Origin: an uncultured Acholeplasmataceae bacterium
GTDB lineage: Bacteria > Bacillota_I > Bacilli_A > Acholeplasmatales > Acholeplasmataceae
Assembly: GCA_927441705.1 (NCBI GenBank)
Contig: CAKMKH010000076.1
Coordinates: 1-42,948 of the forward strand
Direction: 5' to 3'
DNA length: 42,948 nucleotides
Shown: piece after piece, positions 1 through 6,696 of the stretch
Layout: each line of letters opens with the position of its first letter
Position numbering within the stretch: position 1 is the stretch's first letter
Notes under the pieces: generated by a model
Told to the model about the DNA's origin: nothing
What the model saw: the letters and a program-made list of their open reading frames with translations, nothing else
Databases searched by the model: none
Program-made: the position numbers and the translations under genes

Positions 1-255
1 CCCAGTAACGTCGCAATGAGTGCGGGCAGAACCAGAGACAATAACAAAAGTGTTATGTAATGAGCGCCAGTGGCAAATATTCCAACGATCAGATAGTAAG
101 GCAAGGTTGTAGAGGGTGGCGATATCATTGAGAGAACTGCACCCGCTGCCGTGCGAGAGTCCTTGGTATCGGTATTTCAAAATAAATACGCAGAAGGTTA
201 TCCCGATGAAGATATGCGCTGGATGACCGAGTCTCAAATTCTGGAAAATACTTAA
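1..255. other. Atypical higher-GC edge segment, origin unknown
   Basis: Counting G and C in bases 1-240 gives 112 (about 47%), far above the roughly 30% of the rest. Two frames are open. On the plus strand, codons 100-255 run to a TAA at 253-255 and end in the residues RWMTESQILENT. On the minus strand, the frame from 176 leftwards runs off the window edge; after a Met at 128 it is strongly hydrophobic, like one or two membrane helices. I recognise neither family. The composition break near 255 fits a contig-end chimera, a recently acquired fragment, or the remnant of a neighbouring gene. Confidence 0.45.
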
Positions 256-282
256 GAATTTCTTTTGTTGGTATTTGGAAAC

Positions 283-438
283 ATGATTAACATGTTGTTA
301 GGTATGGATTTTCTTATCGTTAAATGCATTGTAAAAGAAGGCATTATGATACTAGGGCCAGGTATGGCTTATGAAGTGGATGAAAATCAGAAAATAAAAA
401 TATTAAAAAGACCAGAAAACGGACATAGAAAAAAATAA
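283..438 (+). CDS. Possible small ORF or gene remnant (51 aa)
   Basis: This frame is open from 256 to a TAA at 436-438 and could start at ATG 283, 292 or 304. It encodes a short hydrophobic start followed by a basic tail ending RPENGHRKK. It has no good Shine-Dalgarno sequence (only a weak GGAAA before 283) and I recognise no family. It lies directly after the composition break near position 255. It may be the 3' end of a gene whose front was lost at the junction, or it may be non-coding. Confidence 0.22.
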   Translation: MINMLLGMDFLIVKCIVKEGIMILGPGMAYEVDENQKIKILKRPENGHRKK

Positions 439-481
439 ATTCATACACTACCAAAATTAATTTAAATGGAGGTGTGCATAA

Positions 482-913
482 ATGAAAAAAATATCAGTAA
501 TTATTATAATTAGCATAACTATAATGCTTTTATCTAGTTGTGTAGAGACTCATCAATATGAATATTTATATGATGAAACAAGAATTGAAACCATTGATAT
601 TGTTTATGTCGAGATGGACCAAGATGATCTTGATATAACTTTAATTATGAGTATTGATGATATGAGTGAATTTATTCATGAATTTAATCAAATAGAATTT
701 CAAAAATACTTATACGTTGATCAACCTACAATATATCAAAAAATAAGCATCATGATTACTTATGATACTAATGATATTGAAATTATTACATATGATGCTC
801 AAGAAGTATTTTTTGATATTGATCAAACATCAAGACAGGGTAGATTTTATTGTAGCAAAGAAGTATTTGAAGCATTTTTACAATTATATGATGAAGAAAT
901 TCAAATTGATTAA
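482..913 (+). CDS. Small secreted lipoprotein of unknown function
   Basis: The 143-residue product starts with a lysine pair and a hydrophobic stretch, then a lipobox LSSC with the lipidated cysteine at about residue 20. It should therefore be exported and anchored to the outer face of the membrane. The mature part is acidic and rich in Asp, Glu, Ile and Tyr, with no motif I recognise. A strong ribosome binding site (GGAGGTG, 468-474) sits 7 bases before the ATG and fixes the start. It stands alone, about 70 bases ahead of the next gene, which seems to have its own promoter. The lipoprotein call is firm; the role is unknown. Confidence 0.8.
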   Translation: MKKISVIIIISITIMLLSSCVETHQYEYLYDETRIETIDIVYVEMDQDDLDITLIMSIDDMSEFIHEFNQIEFQKYLYVDQPTIYQKISIMITYDTNDIEIITYDAQEVFFDIDQTSRQGRFYCSKEVFEAFLQLYDEEIQID

Positions 914-984
914 ATTATTTTAATTGTGTGCATAAAATCATGTTAAAATAAAAATACGGACAAAAGAAAGCATGAGGTTAAGAC

Positions 985-1521
985 ATGATAGTATGTGTTG
1001 GTGCTAGCGCAAGCGGTAAAACAGAATTAGCTAAAGAGTTATATAAAACTTATGGTTATAAGAAATGTGTGACTACAACCACAAGAGAAAAGCGAAAAAA
1101 TGAAGTTGACGGTATTGATTATCATTTTTTATCTAAAAGTGATTTTTTAGCTTTGGTTGATAAAGACGCATTTTTTGAAGTAACCATTTATAATCATTTA
1201 CTCTATGGTATTCAAAAAAAAGATGTTTTTAATCATGGAATGATTATAGTTGACCCTAGCGGGGCGAATAAACTCATTGACCAATTAAAAAGTGATGTAT
1301 TTGTTGTTTTTGTCTCAGCAAGTGAAGCGACTAGAAGACAAAGAATGATAAATAGAGGCGATGAAGAAGAAGTTATAGAAAAAAGAATTATCCAAGACAG
1401 AGATATTTTTGTGAAAGAAAATTTACAGAAAATTGATTTGCATATAGTCAATGAAGATAAAAAGATTAATCAGTTGGCGTCTTTAGTTAATGAAGCATAT
1501 AGTAATCATCTTAAAAAATAA
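985..1521 (+). CDS. Guanylate kinase-like P-loop protein
   Basis: At 178 residues this is slightly shorter than usual guanylate kinases. It has a Walker A loop (GASASGKT, residues 6-13), then the family's GMP-binding signature: R34 followed by E40, VDG and DYHF at 41-48. An Arg-rich lid segment lies near 130-150. Guanylate kinases transfer phosphate from ATP to GMP in nucleotide synthesis. The loop here reads GKT where typical Gmk has GKGT, and the usual NxxYYGT element is changed (YNHLLYG, 69-75). It may be a divergent paralogue rather than the housekeeping enzyme. AGGT precedes ATG 985, and a TGTTAAAAT element (941-949) may be the promoter. A terminator hairpin follows. Confidence 0.75.
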   Translation: MIVCVGASASGKTELAKELYKTYGYKKCVTTTTREKRKNEVDGIDYHFLSKSDFLALVDKDAFFEVTIYNHLLYGIQKKDVFNHGMIIVDPSGANKLIDQLKSDVFVVFVSASEATRRQRMINRGDEEEVIEKRIIQDRDIFVKENLQKIDLHIVNEDKKINQLASLVNEAYSNHLKK

Positions 1522-1540
1522 AAATAATAACAATAAATTA

Positions 1541-1567
1541 AAATGATGGAGCACATCATTTTTTTTG
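1541..1567 (+). terminator. Rho-independent terminator after the kinase gene
   Basis: Eight-base-pair stem AAATGATG (1541-1548) with CATCATTT (1554-1561), loop GAGCA, followed by a T run to 1566. Confidence 0.8.
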
Positions 1568-1598
1568 TAAAATAAAGCTCTTTTTTTAACTAAAATGT

Positions 1599-1604
1599 TA
1601 TAAT
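1599..1604 (+). promoter_or_regulatory. Promoter -10 box for the MFS gene
   Basis: A consensus TATAAT at 1599-1604 lies 23 bases before the ATG at 1627. No good -35 is visible. A GGAGG ribosome site follows at 1618-1622. Confidence 0.55.
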
Positions 1605-1626
1605 AATTTTATCTGTTGGAGGTTCT

Positions 1627-2841
1627 ATGAAAAAAACACTTATTTTAACAATTCTATATTTCTTAATTCAAGGTATCGTTCATAATATAGGACATCCTGT
1701 GACACCAGCATTTGTAAGATCTCTTGGTATACCAGACTTTATGTTTGGGGTATTTTTTGCCTCTATGAGTTTCGGGCTCATGATTGGTGGACCTATTTGG
1801 GGTATATTGGGCGACAGAGGCAAGAAAAAAAATTATATTATAATAGGTTTATTGCTATATAGTGTAGGACAACTCTTCTTTGGATATGTTGGAAACCAAT
1901 ATATCATGATTATTTTTAGGTTTGTAAGTGGAGTAGGAGCTGTTGCAGCATCAACATTACTAATTAGTCATTTAATTGAAATATCTGATATTAGAGAAAG
2001 AGCAAAAAACTTAGCGTATGCCGCTGCAGCATTAACTTTAGGTGGCTCGATGGGATATTATTTAGGTGGATTCTTAGGTACAAACACATTTATGGTGGAT
2101 TTACTAAATTTAACATCTTATAACAAAATATTTTTAATTCAAGCTATTTTAAATACAGCATATGCAGTATTAATTTATATAACTTTTATTGATTCTAAAT
2201 ATGATAAAAACACAGAAAACAAAGGGAATATATTTACAAACTTAAAAGAGATTACACATATAAGATTAAGTTTATTATTCTTTTTGATTTCACTTACATT
2301 TATGACAATTGGCGCGACCAATTTAAGCAAATATATTGATGTATATTTTGATGAATTAGGTTACTCTCCACAAGATTTGGGAACATTTGTATTTGCTACC
2401 GGCATAGTTTCAGTTTTTGCGAGTGTTGTTATTGTACCAATATTCTCTAAAATCAAAAAACAAATTCTCGCAATATCTATCATACAGCTTTTGAGTGCTG
2501 CCATTGTATTTTACGTTTTTAGAGCTTCAAATTTCTTATTGATTGTTTATACTGTCTATATGTTATATGTTGTTTTTAAAGCAATCTACTTACCATTAGA
2601 ACAAAACTATATCTCGCTTCATGCAGAACCTGGTAAATTCGGTAGAGTTATGGGAGTAAGACAGTCGTTTCTATCAATAGGTATGGTTATAGGACCGCTA
2701 CTTGGAGGTTTCTTATATGAGAAAGATTCGCTTTTATTATTTGACTCATCTGCTATAACTTTTGTGATAGGTGTTTTATTATTAGGTGTTGTTTATATAC
2801 TTGAAAGAAGATATCAAAGTCAAAAAAAGATAGAGAACTAA
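1627..2841 (+). CDS. MFS family efflux-type transporter
   Basis: The 404-residue protein is hydrophobic throughout, with about twelve predicted membrane spans. The diagnostic MFS motif A, GGPIWGILGDRGKKK at residues 54-68, sits in the loop between helices 2 and 3. The GxxxGPxxGG-like element near residues 350-360 (GMVIGPLLGG) fits drug:proton antiporters of the TetA/NorA type. It most likely exports a small molecule using the proton gradient; the substrate cannot be told. It has its own promoter and terminator, so it is monocistronic. Length is normal for the family. Confidence 0.85.
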   Translation: MKKTLILTILYFLIQGIVHNIGHPVTPAFVRSLGIPDFMFGVFFASMSFGLMIGGPIWGILGDRGKKKNYIIIGLLLYSVGQLFFGYVGNQYIMIIFRFVSGVGAVAASTLLISHLIEISDIRERAKNLAYAAAALTLGGSMGYYLGGFLGTNTFMVDLLNLTSYNKIFLIQAILNTAYAVLIYITFIDSKYDKNTENKGNIFTNLKEITHIRLSLLFFLISLTFMTIGATNLSKYIDVYFDELGYSPQDLGTFVFATGIVSVFASVVIVPIFSKIKKQILAISIIQLLSAAIVFYVFRASNFLLIVYTVYMLYVVFKAIYLPLEQNYISLHAEPGKFGRVMGVRQSFLSIGMVIGPLLGGFLYEKDSLLLFDSSAITFVIGVLLLGVVYILERRYQSQKKIEN

Positions 2842-2954
2842 ATCATGAAAAATTTTGAAGCAAATGATGTGACATTGAAAATTCAATTTGCTATAATCAA
2901 AGTATCAAACATCTTGTCAAATGTATTGATATTATCCACTTTCTCCGGATTATA

Positions 2955-2990
2955 TAAAAAAGACGCTACCCATTTAGCGTCTTTTTTATT
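2955..2990. terminator. Bidirectional terminator between MFS and GNAT genes
   Basis: Stem AGACGCTA (2961-2968) with TAGCGTCT (2975-2982), flanked by an A run on the left and a T run on the right. It can therefore stop both the plus-strand MFS gene and the minus-strand GNAT gene. Confidence 0.85.
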
Positions 2991-3003
2991 TTATATAGGA
3001 GGT

Positions 3004-3519
3004 TTATGATAAATCGATCCAAAATCTTTGAATAATCTCATGATCTGTTACATCATAAACCTCGTTTTCTAATATACCACCATTTGCGATAATTGTTTTG
3101 GCTGAGGCTCTATTTGATTTATCGCAAACCATTAATACCCTATTTATACCTTTTTCTTTTGCTTTTTCTAAAGCTAATTTAAGCATGATTTTTGATAGTC
3201 CTTGACCTCTTTTAGAAGGTTTAATACCATAAGCGATGTGACCCCTGATTCTTAATAAGATATCATTTAGGTAATGTCTAATATTTACAAAACCTAAAAT
3301 TTCATTGTTTTCATCAATAAAAAAGTAATTTGAATCAGGAACATATCCACGAGGAAGATTAATATCATGTTCAGCCTGATAAAAATAATTTAATAATTCA
3401 TCATATTCCATTTCTTTTATATCTGAAGTTAATGGTGTCATGGATTGGTCTCCCCAATCTTTAACATAATCCAAGTATTTTTCTTTATATTCTTTTGTTG
3501 GTTTAATTAATTTATACAT
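3004..3519 (-). CDS. GNAT family N-acetyltransferase
   Basis: Counted from the preferred start, the protein is 171 residues. The acetyl-CoA pyrophosphate loop is visible as KRGQGLS (residues 103-109), after a strand YGI, and the C-terminal half carries the usual Asn and Gly-rich helices (NRASAKTIIANGG). It resembles the COG3981 group of predicted acetyltransferases, whose substrate is unknown. An upstream ATG at 3537 would add six residues, but a GAGGTG ribosome site lies between the two ATGs and correctly serves only the one at 3519. It is a single gene convergent with the MFS gene. Confidence 0.85.
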   Translation of the reverse strand: MYKLIKPTKEYKEKYLDYVKDWGDQSMTPLTSDIKEMEYDELLNYFYQAEHDINLPRGYVPDSNYFFIDENNEILGFVNIRHYLNDILLRIRGHIAYGIKPSKRGQGLSKIMLKLALEKAKEKGINRVLMVCDKSNRASAKTIIANGGILENEVYDVTDHEIIQRFWIDLS

Positions 3520-3651
3520 AAATACACCTCGTATCATCTATATTTATAATATCATTATTTGCCTTATAAAGCAAAGAAGTCAATAAAATTAATTTTCTAC
3601 CAATAAAAACTGAGTTTCATTCGTTTATATGGTGAAAGGTAGGTAATTAAG

Positions 3652-4761
3652 ATGAAAAAAATATTAGGAGTATTAGTATTAGGATTTACGTTATTAATGT
3701 TGGGAGCTTGTTCAGAGTTAAATACAGCTCAGTTTAGTTTAGATACAGATGAGGAAGTTTTATCATTTAGTGCAATTTCAACTTCTTCATTATTAATTAA
3801 TCAAATGGATGCAGATGCATTATTGTCGAATAATTCGAATAATGTTGAGTTAAGTAAAATATTTGGAACTGTGAATGAAACAGATCCAGTTGATGAAACA
3901 GATCCAGTCGAAGAAAAAGATGAATCAGTAGAAAATGCTGAAAAATTCTTAAGCTTAATTGAATTGTTTGCATCAGGTAAATCTGCACTTGAAGTAGGAA
4001 ATGAAGTTTCTGATGATGTACTATATGAACATAAATTAACATTTAGTACACTTGATATGTTAGGAGAAACAATCACTTATACATTATATTATAATGAAAC
4101 AATTATAATGGATGAAGAAGATGAAGTTGATGAAACAGAAGAAACTGATGAAGTAGACGAAATAGAAGAAACTGATGAAGTAGATGACCTTGAAGAATCT
4201 GAAGAAGATGACGAAAAAGAGTATTATATCGAAGGAAAATTAGTCTATGGTGATCAAACATTTGAAGTATATGGTGAAAAAGAAATAGAAGATGATGAAC
4301 AAGAAATCGAATTTACAGCTTATATGGATGAAAATAACTATGTTACATCTAGATATGAATTAGAAAATGATGAAACTAAATTCTATATTGAAGAAGTAAG
4401 AAATGGTTTGTTGTATTCAGAAACAGAAATCGAAATCGAAACTGAAGATGATGAAAGTAAAATTGAATTAATGTACATAATTGGTGAAGAAGAATATAAT
4501 TATGAGTTCAAATTCGAAACTGAAGATGGTATTCCAACGATTAAAGTTGAATATGATACTTATGTTGATGGCATAAGTGAAGATGGAGAAATGTTAGTTT
4601 ATATTATTGTTGATGAAGTAACTGGAGAAACTTCTTATCAAATCGCTGTAGATAGTGATAAAGATGGAGAAGAAGATCATAACTATACAAAAGATAGAGA
4701 TGATGACGACGAAGAAGATGAAGACGAAGAAGATGACGATGATTTTGAAGACGAAGAATAA
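3652..4761 (+). CDS. Acidic lipoprotein, paralogue of the anti-sigma outer domain
   Basis: The 369-residue product has a signal peptide ending in lipobox LGAC (Cys20), so it is surface-anchored. After about residue 35 it matches the extracytoplasmic part of the protein at 5380-6531 almost end to end. Shared blocks include EVLSFSAISTSSLL against EVVSFSAMSTTSLL, FTAYMDENNYVTSRY against FTAYIDDNNYVSSKY, and VYIIVDEVTGETSY against VYVIVDEITLETSY. It carries an extra internal Asp/Glu tract (about 150-190) with a nine-residue repeat. It ends, like its paralogue, in a DxDxDG-like loop followed by a poly-Asp/Glu tail (333-369). I know no family for it. Position next to the sigma/anti-sigma pair suggests a partner or decoy for the same signal. 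Confidence 0.85.
   Translation: MKKILGVLVLGFTLLMLGACSELNTAQFSLDTDEEVLSFSAISTSSLLINQMDADALLSNNSNNVELSKIFGTVNETDPVDETDPVEEKDESVENAEKFLSLIELFASGKSALEVGNEVSDDVLYEHKLTFSTLDMLGETITYTLYYNETIIMDEEDEVDETEETDEVDEIEETDEVDDLEESEEDDEKEYYIEGKLVYGDQTFEVYGEKEIEDDEQEIEFTAYMDENNYVTSRYELENDETKFYIEEVRNGLLYSETEIEIETEDDESKIELMYIIGEEEYNYEFKFETEDGIPTIKVEYDTYVDGISEDGEMLVYIIVDEVTGETSYQIAVDSDKDGEEDHNYTKDRDDDDEEDEDEEDDDDFEDEE
3875..3908 (+). repeat. In-frame 16-bp direct repeat in the lipoprotein gene
   Basis: The 16-mer ATGAAACAGATCCAGT occurs at 3875-3890 and 3893-3908, period 18 bases. It encodes the repeated residues ETDPVD / ETDPVE. Confidence 0.8.
4138..4184 (+). repeat. In-frame 20-bp direct repeat in the acidic tract
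   Basis: GAAGAAACTGATGAAGTAGA occurs exactly at 4138-4157 and again at 4165-4184, period 27 bases. It encodes a nine-residue repeat (EETDEVDEI, EETDEVDDL). The anti-sigma paralogue lacks this tract. Confidence 0.85.
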
Positions 4762-4795
4762 TTTTAAATTCGAAGTTATAATTTAAATAAAAAAA

Positions 4796-4851
4796 TTCTA
4801 TATATGTTAGAATATGGTAGAAGAGACATTACTCTTCTACCACTATAGAAT
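4796..4851 (+). promoter_or_regulatory. Stem-loop between lipoprotein and sigma factor genes
   Basis: A perfect ten-base-pair stem pairs GGTAGAAGAG (4816-4825) with CTCTTCTACC (4832-4841), loop ACATTA. Outer arms ATTCTATA (4796-4803) and TATAGAAT (4844-4851) can extend the pairing. No T run follows, so it is not a standard terminator. An extended -10-like TGTTAGAAT (4805-4813) lies just before the stem. The structure ends a few bases before the ribosome site of the sigma gene, so it could be an operator, a 5' stabilising hairpin or a translational control element. Confidence 0.6.
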
Positions 4852-4865
4852 TTGAGGTAATAGGC

Positions 4866-5378
4866 ATGATCATTAAGCAAAAATATATTGATAAATTAAT
4901 ACAAAAAGATGAAGAAGCATTTGAATATATTTATGCCCTAACTAAGAAAGGTGTTTATATTATCATCTATAATGTTGTTAAAGATCATAGTGTAGTTCAA
5001 GATGTCATGCAAGATGTTTACCTTAAGATGTTAAACTCTATGCATTTGTATAAAAAGAAAACTAACTTTTATAATTGGTTATTAATGATTGCGAAAAATC
5101 AAGCTATTGATTATTATCGAAAAGAGAAAAAAATAGTTCACATGGATGAAAATGATTTTCAAGAACAGTTTTCATCAAATGAAGAAAATCCAGATGAAAA
5201 AAATAGATTTGAAAGTTTATTAAGCGTTTTATCTGAAGATGAGAGACAAATCATATTATTAAAAATTGTTGATAATATGAAACATAAAGATATCGCATCA
5301 CTATTGGATATGCCTTTAGGAACAGTATTATGGATGTACCAAGAAGCACTTAAAAAAATGAAGGAAGTGAGGGAATAA
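4866..5378 (+). CDS. ECF-type RNA polymerase sigma factor
   Basis: The 170-residue protein has the two-domain ECF layout. Region 2 spans about residues 8-90, with the core-binding stretch DVMQDVYLKM (46-55) and NWLLMIAKNQAIDYYR (70-85). A linker follows, then region 4 at about 115-168 (LSEDERQIILLKI and the helix-turn-helix DIASLLDMPLGTVLWMYQEA). It should direct RNA polymerase to a small regulon. The recognition helix is unusual: GTVLWMY replaces the common GTVKSR. The gene is one base from the anti-sigma gene, the classic pairing, and follows the acidic lipoprotein. The ribosome site is GAGG at 4854. Confidence 0.9.
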   Translation: MIIKQKYIDKLIQKDEEAFEYIYALTKKGVYIIIYNVVKDHSVVQDVMQDVYLKMLNSMHLYKKKTNFYNWLLMIAKNQAIDYYRKEKKIVHMDENDFQEQFSSNEENPDEKNRFESLLSVLSEDERQIILLKIVDNMKHKDIASLLDMPLGTVLWMYQEALKKMKEVRE

Positions 5379-5379
5379 A

Positions 5380-6531
5380 ATGAGAAAAAAAGAAATAAAA
5401 AGAATAATTAAATCTGAGTTTGATCAGCATATTCCTGAACGCCTAGAAACTAGTGGTTTTGGATTGAGACAATCAATAAATCCAAGCACAAATAGAAGAC
5501 TTTCCTTGCAGTTTAAATATGGATTATCTTTAGCTAGTTTTATCATTATATTTATTGCTGCTGCAATGTTTTTATATGAACCAGCTAGTCAACAAGTACC
5601 AACTCAACCGTATACTTTTAAGGCAGATAACGAAGTTGTATCATTTAGTGCAATGTCAACTACTTCATTGTTATCTTATACAGAAAGTCAAAATTTACTA
5701 ACTCAAGTTACAAAACTTTCTATGACTCAAAGTCAAGCGAATAGTATTGTTGATTACGTTGAGCCATATCTCAAACTATCTGAAAGATTCTTATCTCAAG
5801 AAAATGGTTTTCTAATTACTGAACTTGAATCAGATTTGATAGAATATACAAATAAGACTGAATTCGAGACTGTTGACGCATTAGCTAATAGTATTAGATA
5901 TATAATGTATTATAATATAGTGAATCAAGAAATAGAAAATGAAGAAGAAACCTATGAAATGAAAGGTATTTTAATTCACGGTAATAAAACATATCAGTTT
6001 GATGGATCTAAAGAGATTGAAATAGATGAAGAAGTGTTTGAGTTTACTGCTTATATAGATGATAATAATTATGTATCTTCTAAATATAAAGTTGAAGAGG
6101 CAGAAACAAAATTTGAATTTAAAACTATTGTTAATGGAGTTTTAACTGAAGAATCAATTATAGAAATTGAAATTGAAAATGATGAAAAAGAAATCGTTCT
6201 TGAATTCATAAAAGATAATAATTTTGGCACTTATAAGTTTAAATATGAAACTAAAGATGGTATGACTATACTATCAATTGACTTTGATGTTGAAACTGAT
6301 GGCTTAGAACAAAAAGGTGAAATTGAAGTCTATGTTATTGTTGATGAAATCACTCTTGAAACGAGTTATAAATTAATCGTCGATACAGATGACGATGAAG
6401 TTTATGAATATAGAAGAGATCGTGATGACGATGATGATGACGAAGAAGACGAAGAAGACAGCGAAGATGAAGAAGACAGTGAAGATGAAGAAGATAGTGA
6501 AGATGAAGAAGATAAAGAAGACGATTTATAA
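5380..6531 (+). CDS. Membrane anti-sigma-like protein with acidic sensor domain
   Basis: The 383-residue protein has a short basic cytoplasmic N-terminus (1-46) without the zinc HxxxCxxC motif, then one membrane helix (about 47-67) and a large outer domain (about 75-333). It ends in a poly-Asp/Glu tail (334-383). Being directly downstream of an ECF sigma gene with one membrane span is the standard anti-sigma arrangement, so I infer that the N-terminus holds the sigma factor. The outer domain is homologous to the lipoprotein at 3652-4761 and matches no family I know. The tail is built of SEDEED repeats. A bidirectional terminator lies beyond. Confidence 0.75.
   Translation: MRKKEIKRIIKSEFDQHIPERLETSGFGLRQSINPSTNRRLSLQFKYGLSLASFIIIFIAAAMFLYEPASQQVPTQPYTFKADNEVVSFSAMSTTSLLSYTESQNLLTQVTKLSMTQSQANSIVDYVEPYLKLSERFLSQENGFLITELESDLIEYTNKTEFETVDALANSIRYIMYYNIVNQEIENEEETYEMKGILIHGNKTYQFDGSKEIEIDEEVFEFTAYIDDNNYVSSKYKVEEAETKFEFKTIVNGVLTEESIIEIEIENDEKEIVLEFIKDNNFGTYKFKYETKDGMTILSIDFDVETDGLEQKGEIEVYVIVDEITLETSYKLIVDTDDDEVYEYRRDRDDDDDDEEDEEDSEDEEDSEDEEDSEDEEDKEDDL
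6457..6510 (+). repeat. 18-bp tandem repeat encoding SEDEED units
   Basis: Three near-identical 18-base units begin at 6457, 6475 and 6493 (GAC/GAT AGC/AGT GAA GAT GAA GAA) and a partial fourth follows. Being a multiple of three, slippage would change tail length without a frameshift. Confidence 0.85.
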
Positions 6532-6669
6532 TTAAAATCATATCATAAAAAATAGTCAATAAATGACTAGAAAGTAATGATACAATGAAACAAAAACATT
6601 TTATTTTAGTTATTAAGTAATAGTTTTATTGGGTGAAATTATATACGTTATAATACCTTTATAAAAGTG

Positions 6670-6696
6670 AAAAGTGCTCTTAGGAGCACTTTTATT
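6670..6696. terminator. Bidirectional terminator, anti-sigma gene / ggt
   Basis: Ten-base-pair stem AAAAGTGCTC (6670-6679) with GAGCACTTTT (6684-6693), loop TTAG. A-rich left and T-rich right flanks serve both converging genes; the stem reaches the stop codon of the minus-strand gene. Confidence 0.85.

Noticed and set aside
3601-3651. ECF-type (GGAAC / CGT) promoter before the acidic lipoprotein gene
   Set aside because: No pair of elements with a 16-17 base spacing can be seen, so autoregulation by the sigma factor is left as inference.
3797-4076. Two overlapping minus-strand frames in the acidic lipoprotein gene
   Set aside because: They are produced by the complement of GAT/GAA-rich codons; low-complexity products rich in Ser, Leu or His, without start signals.
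4138-4184. Short repeats considered as a CRISPR-like array
   Set aside because: They are in-frame coding repeats with nine-codon period; there are no spacers and no cas genes in the window.
6350-6559. Minus-strand frame opposite the SEDEED repeats
   Set aside because: A Leu/His-rich shadow of the repeat; no start signal and no family resemblance.
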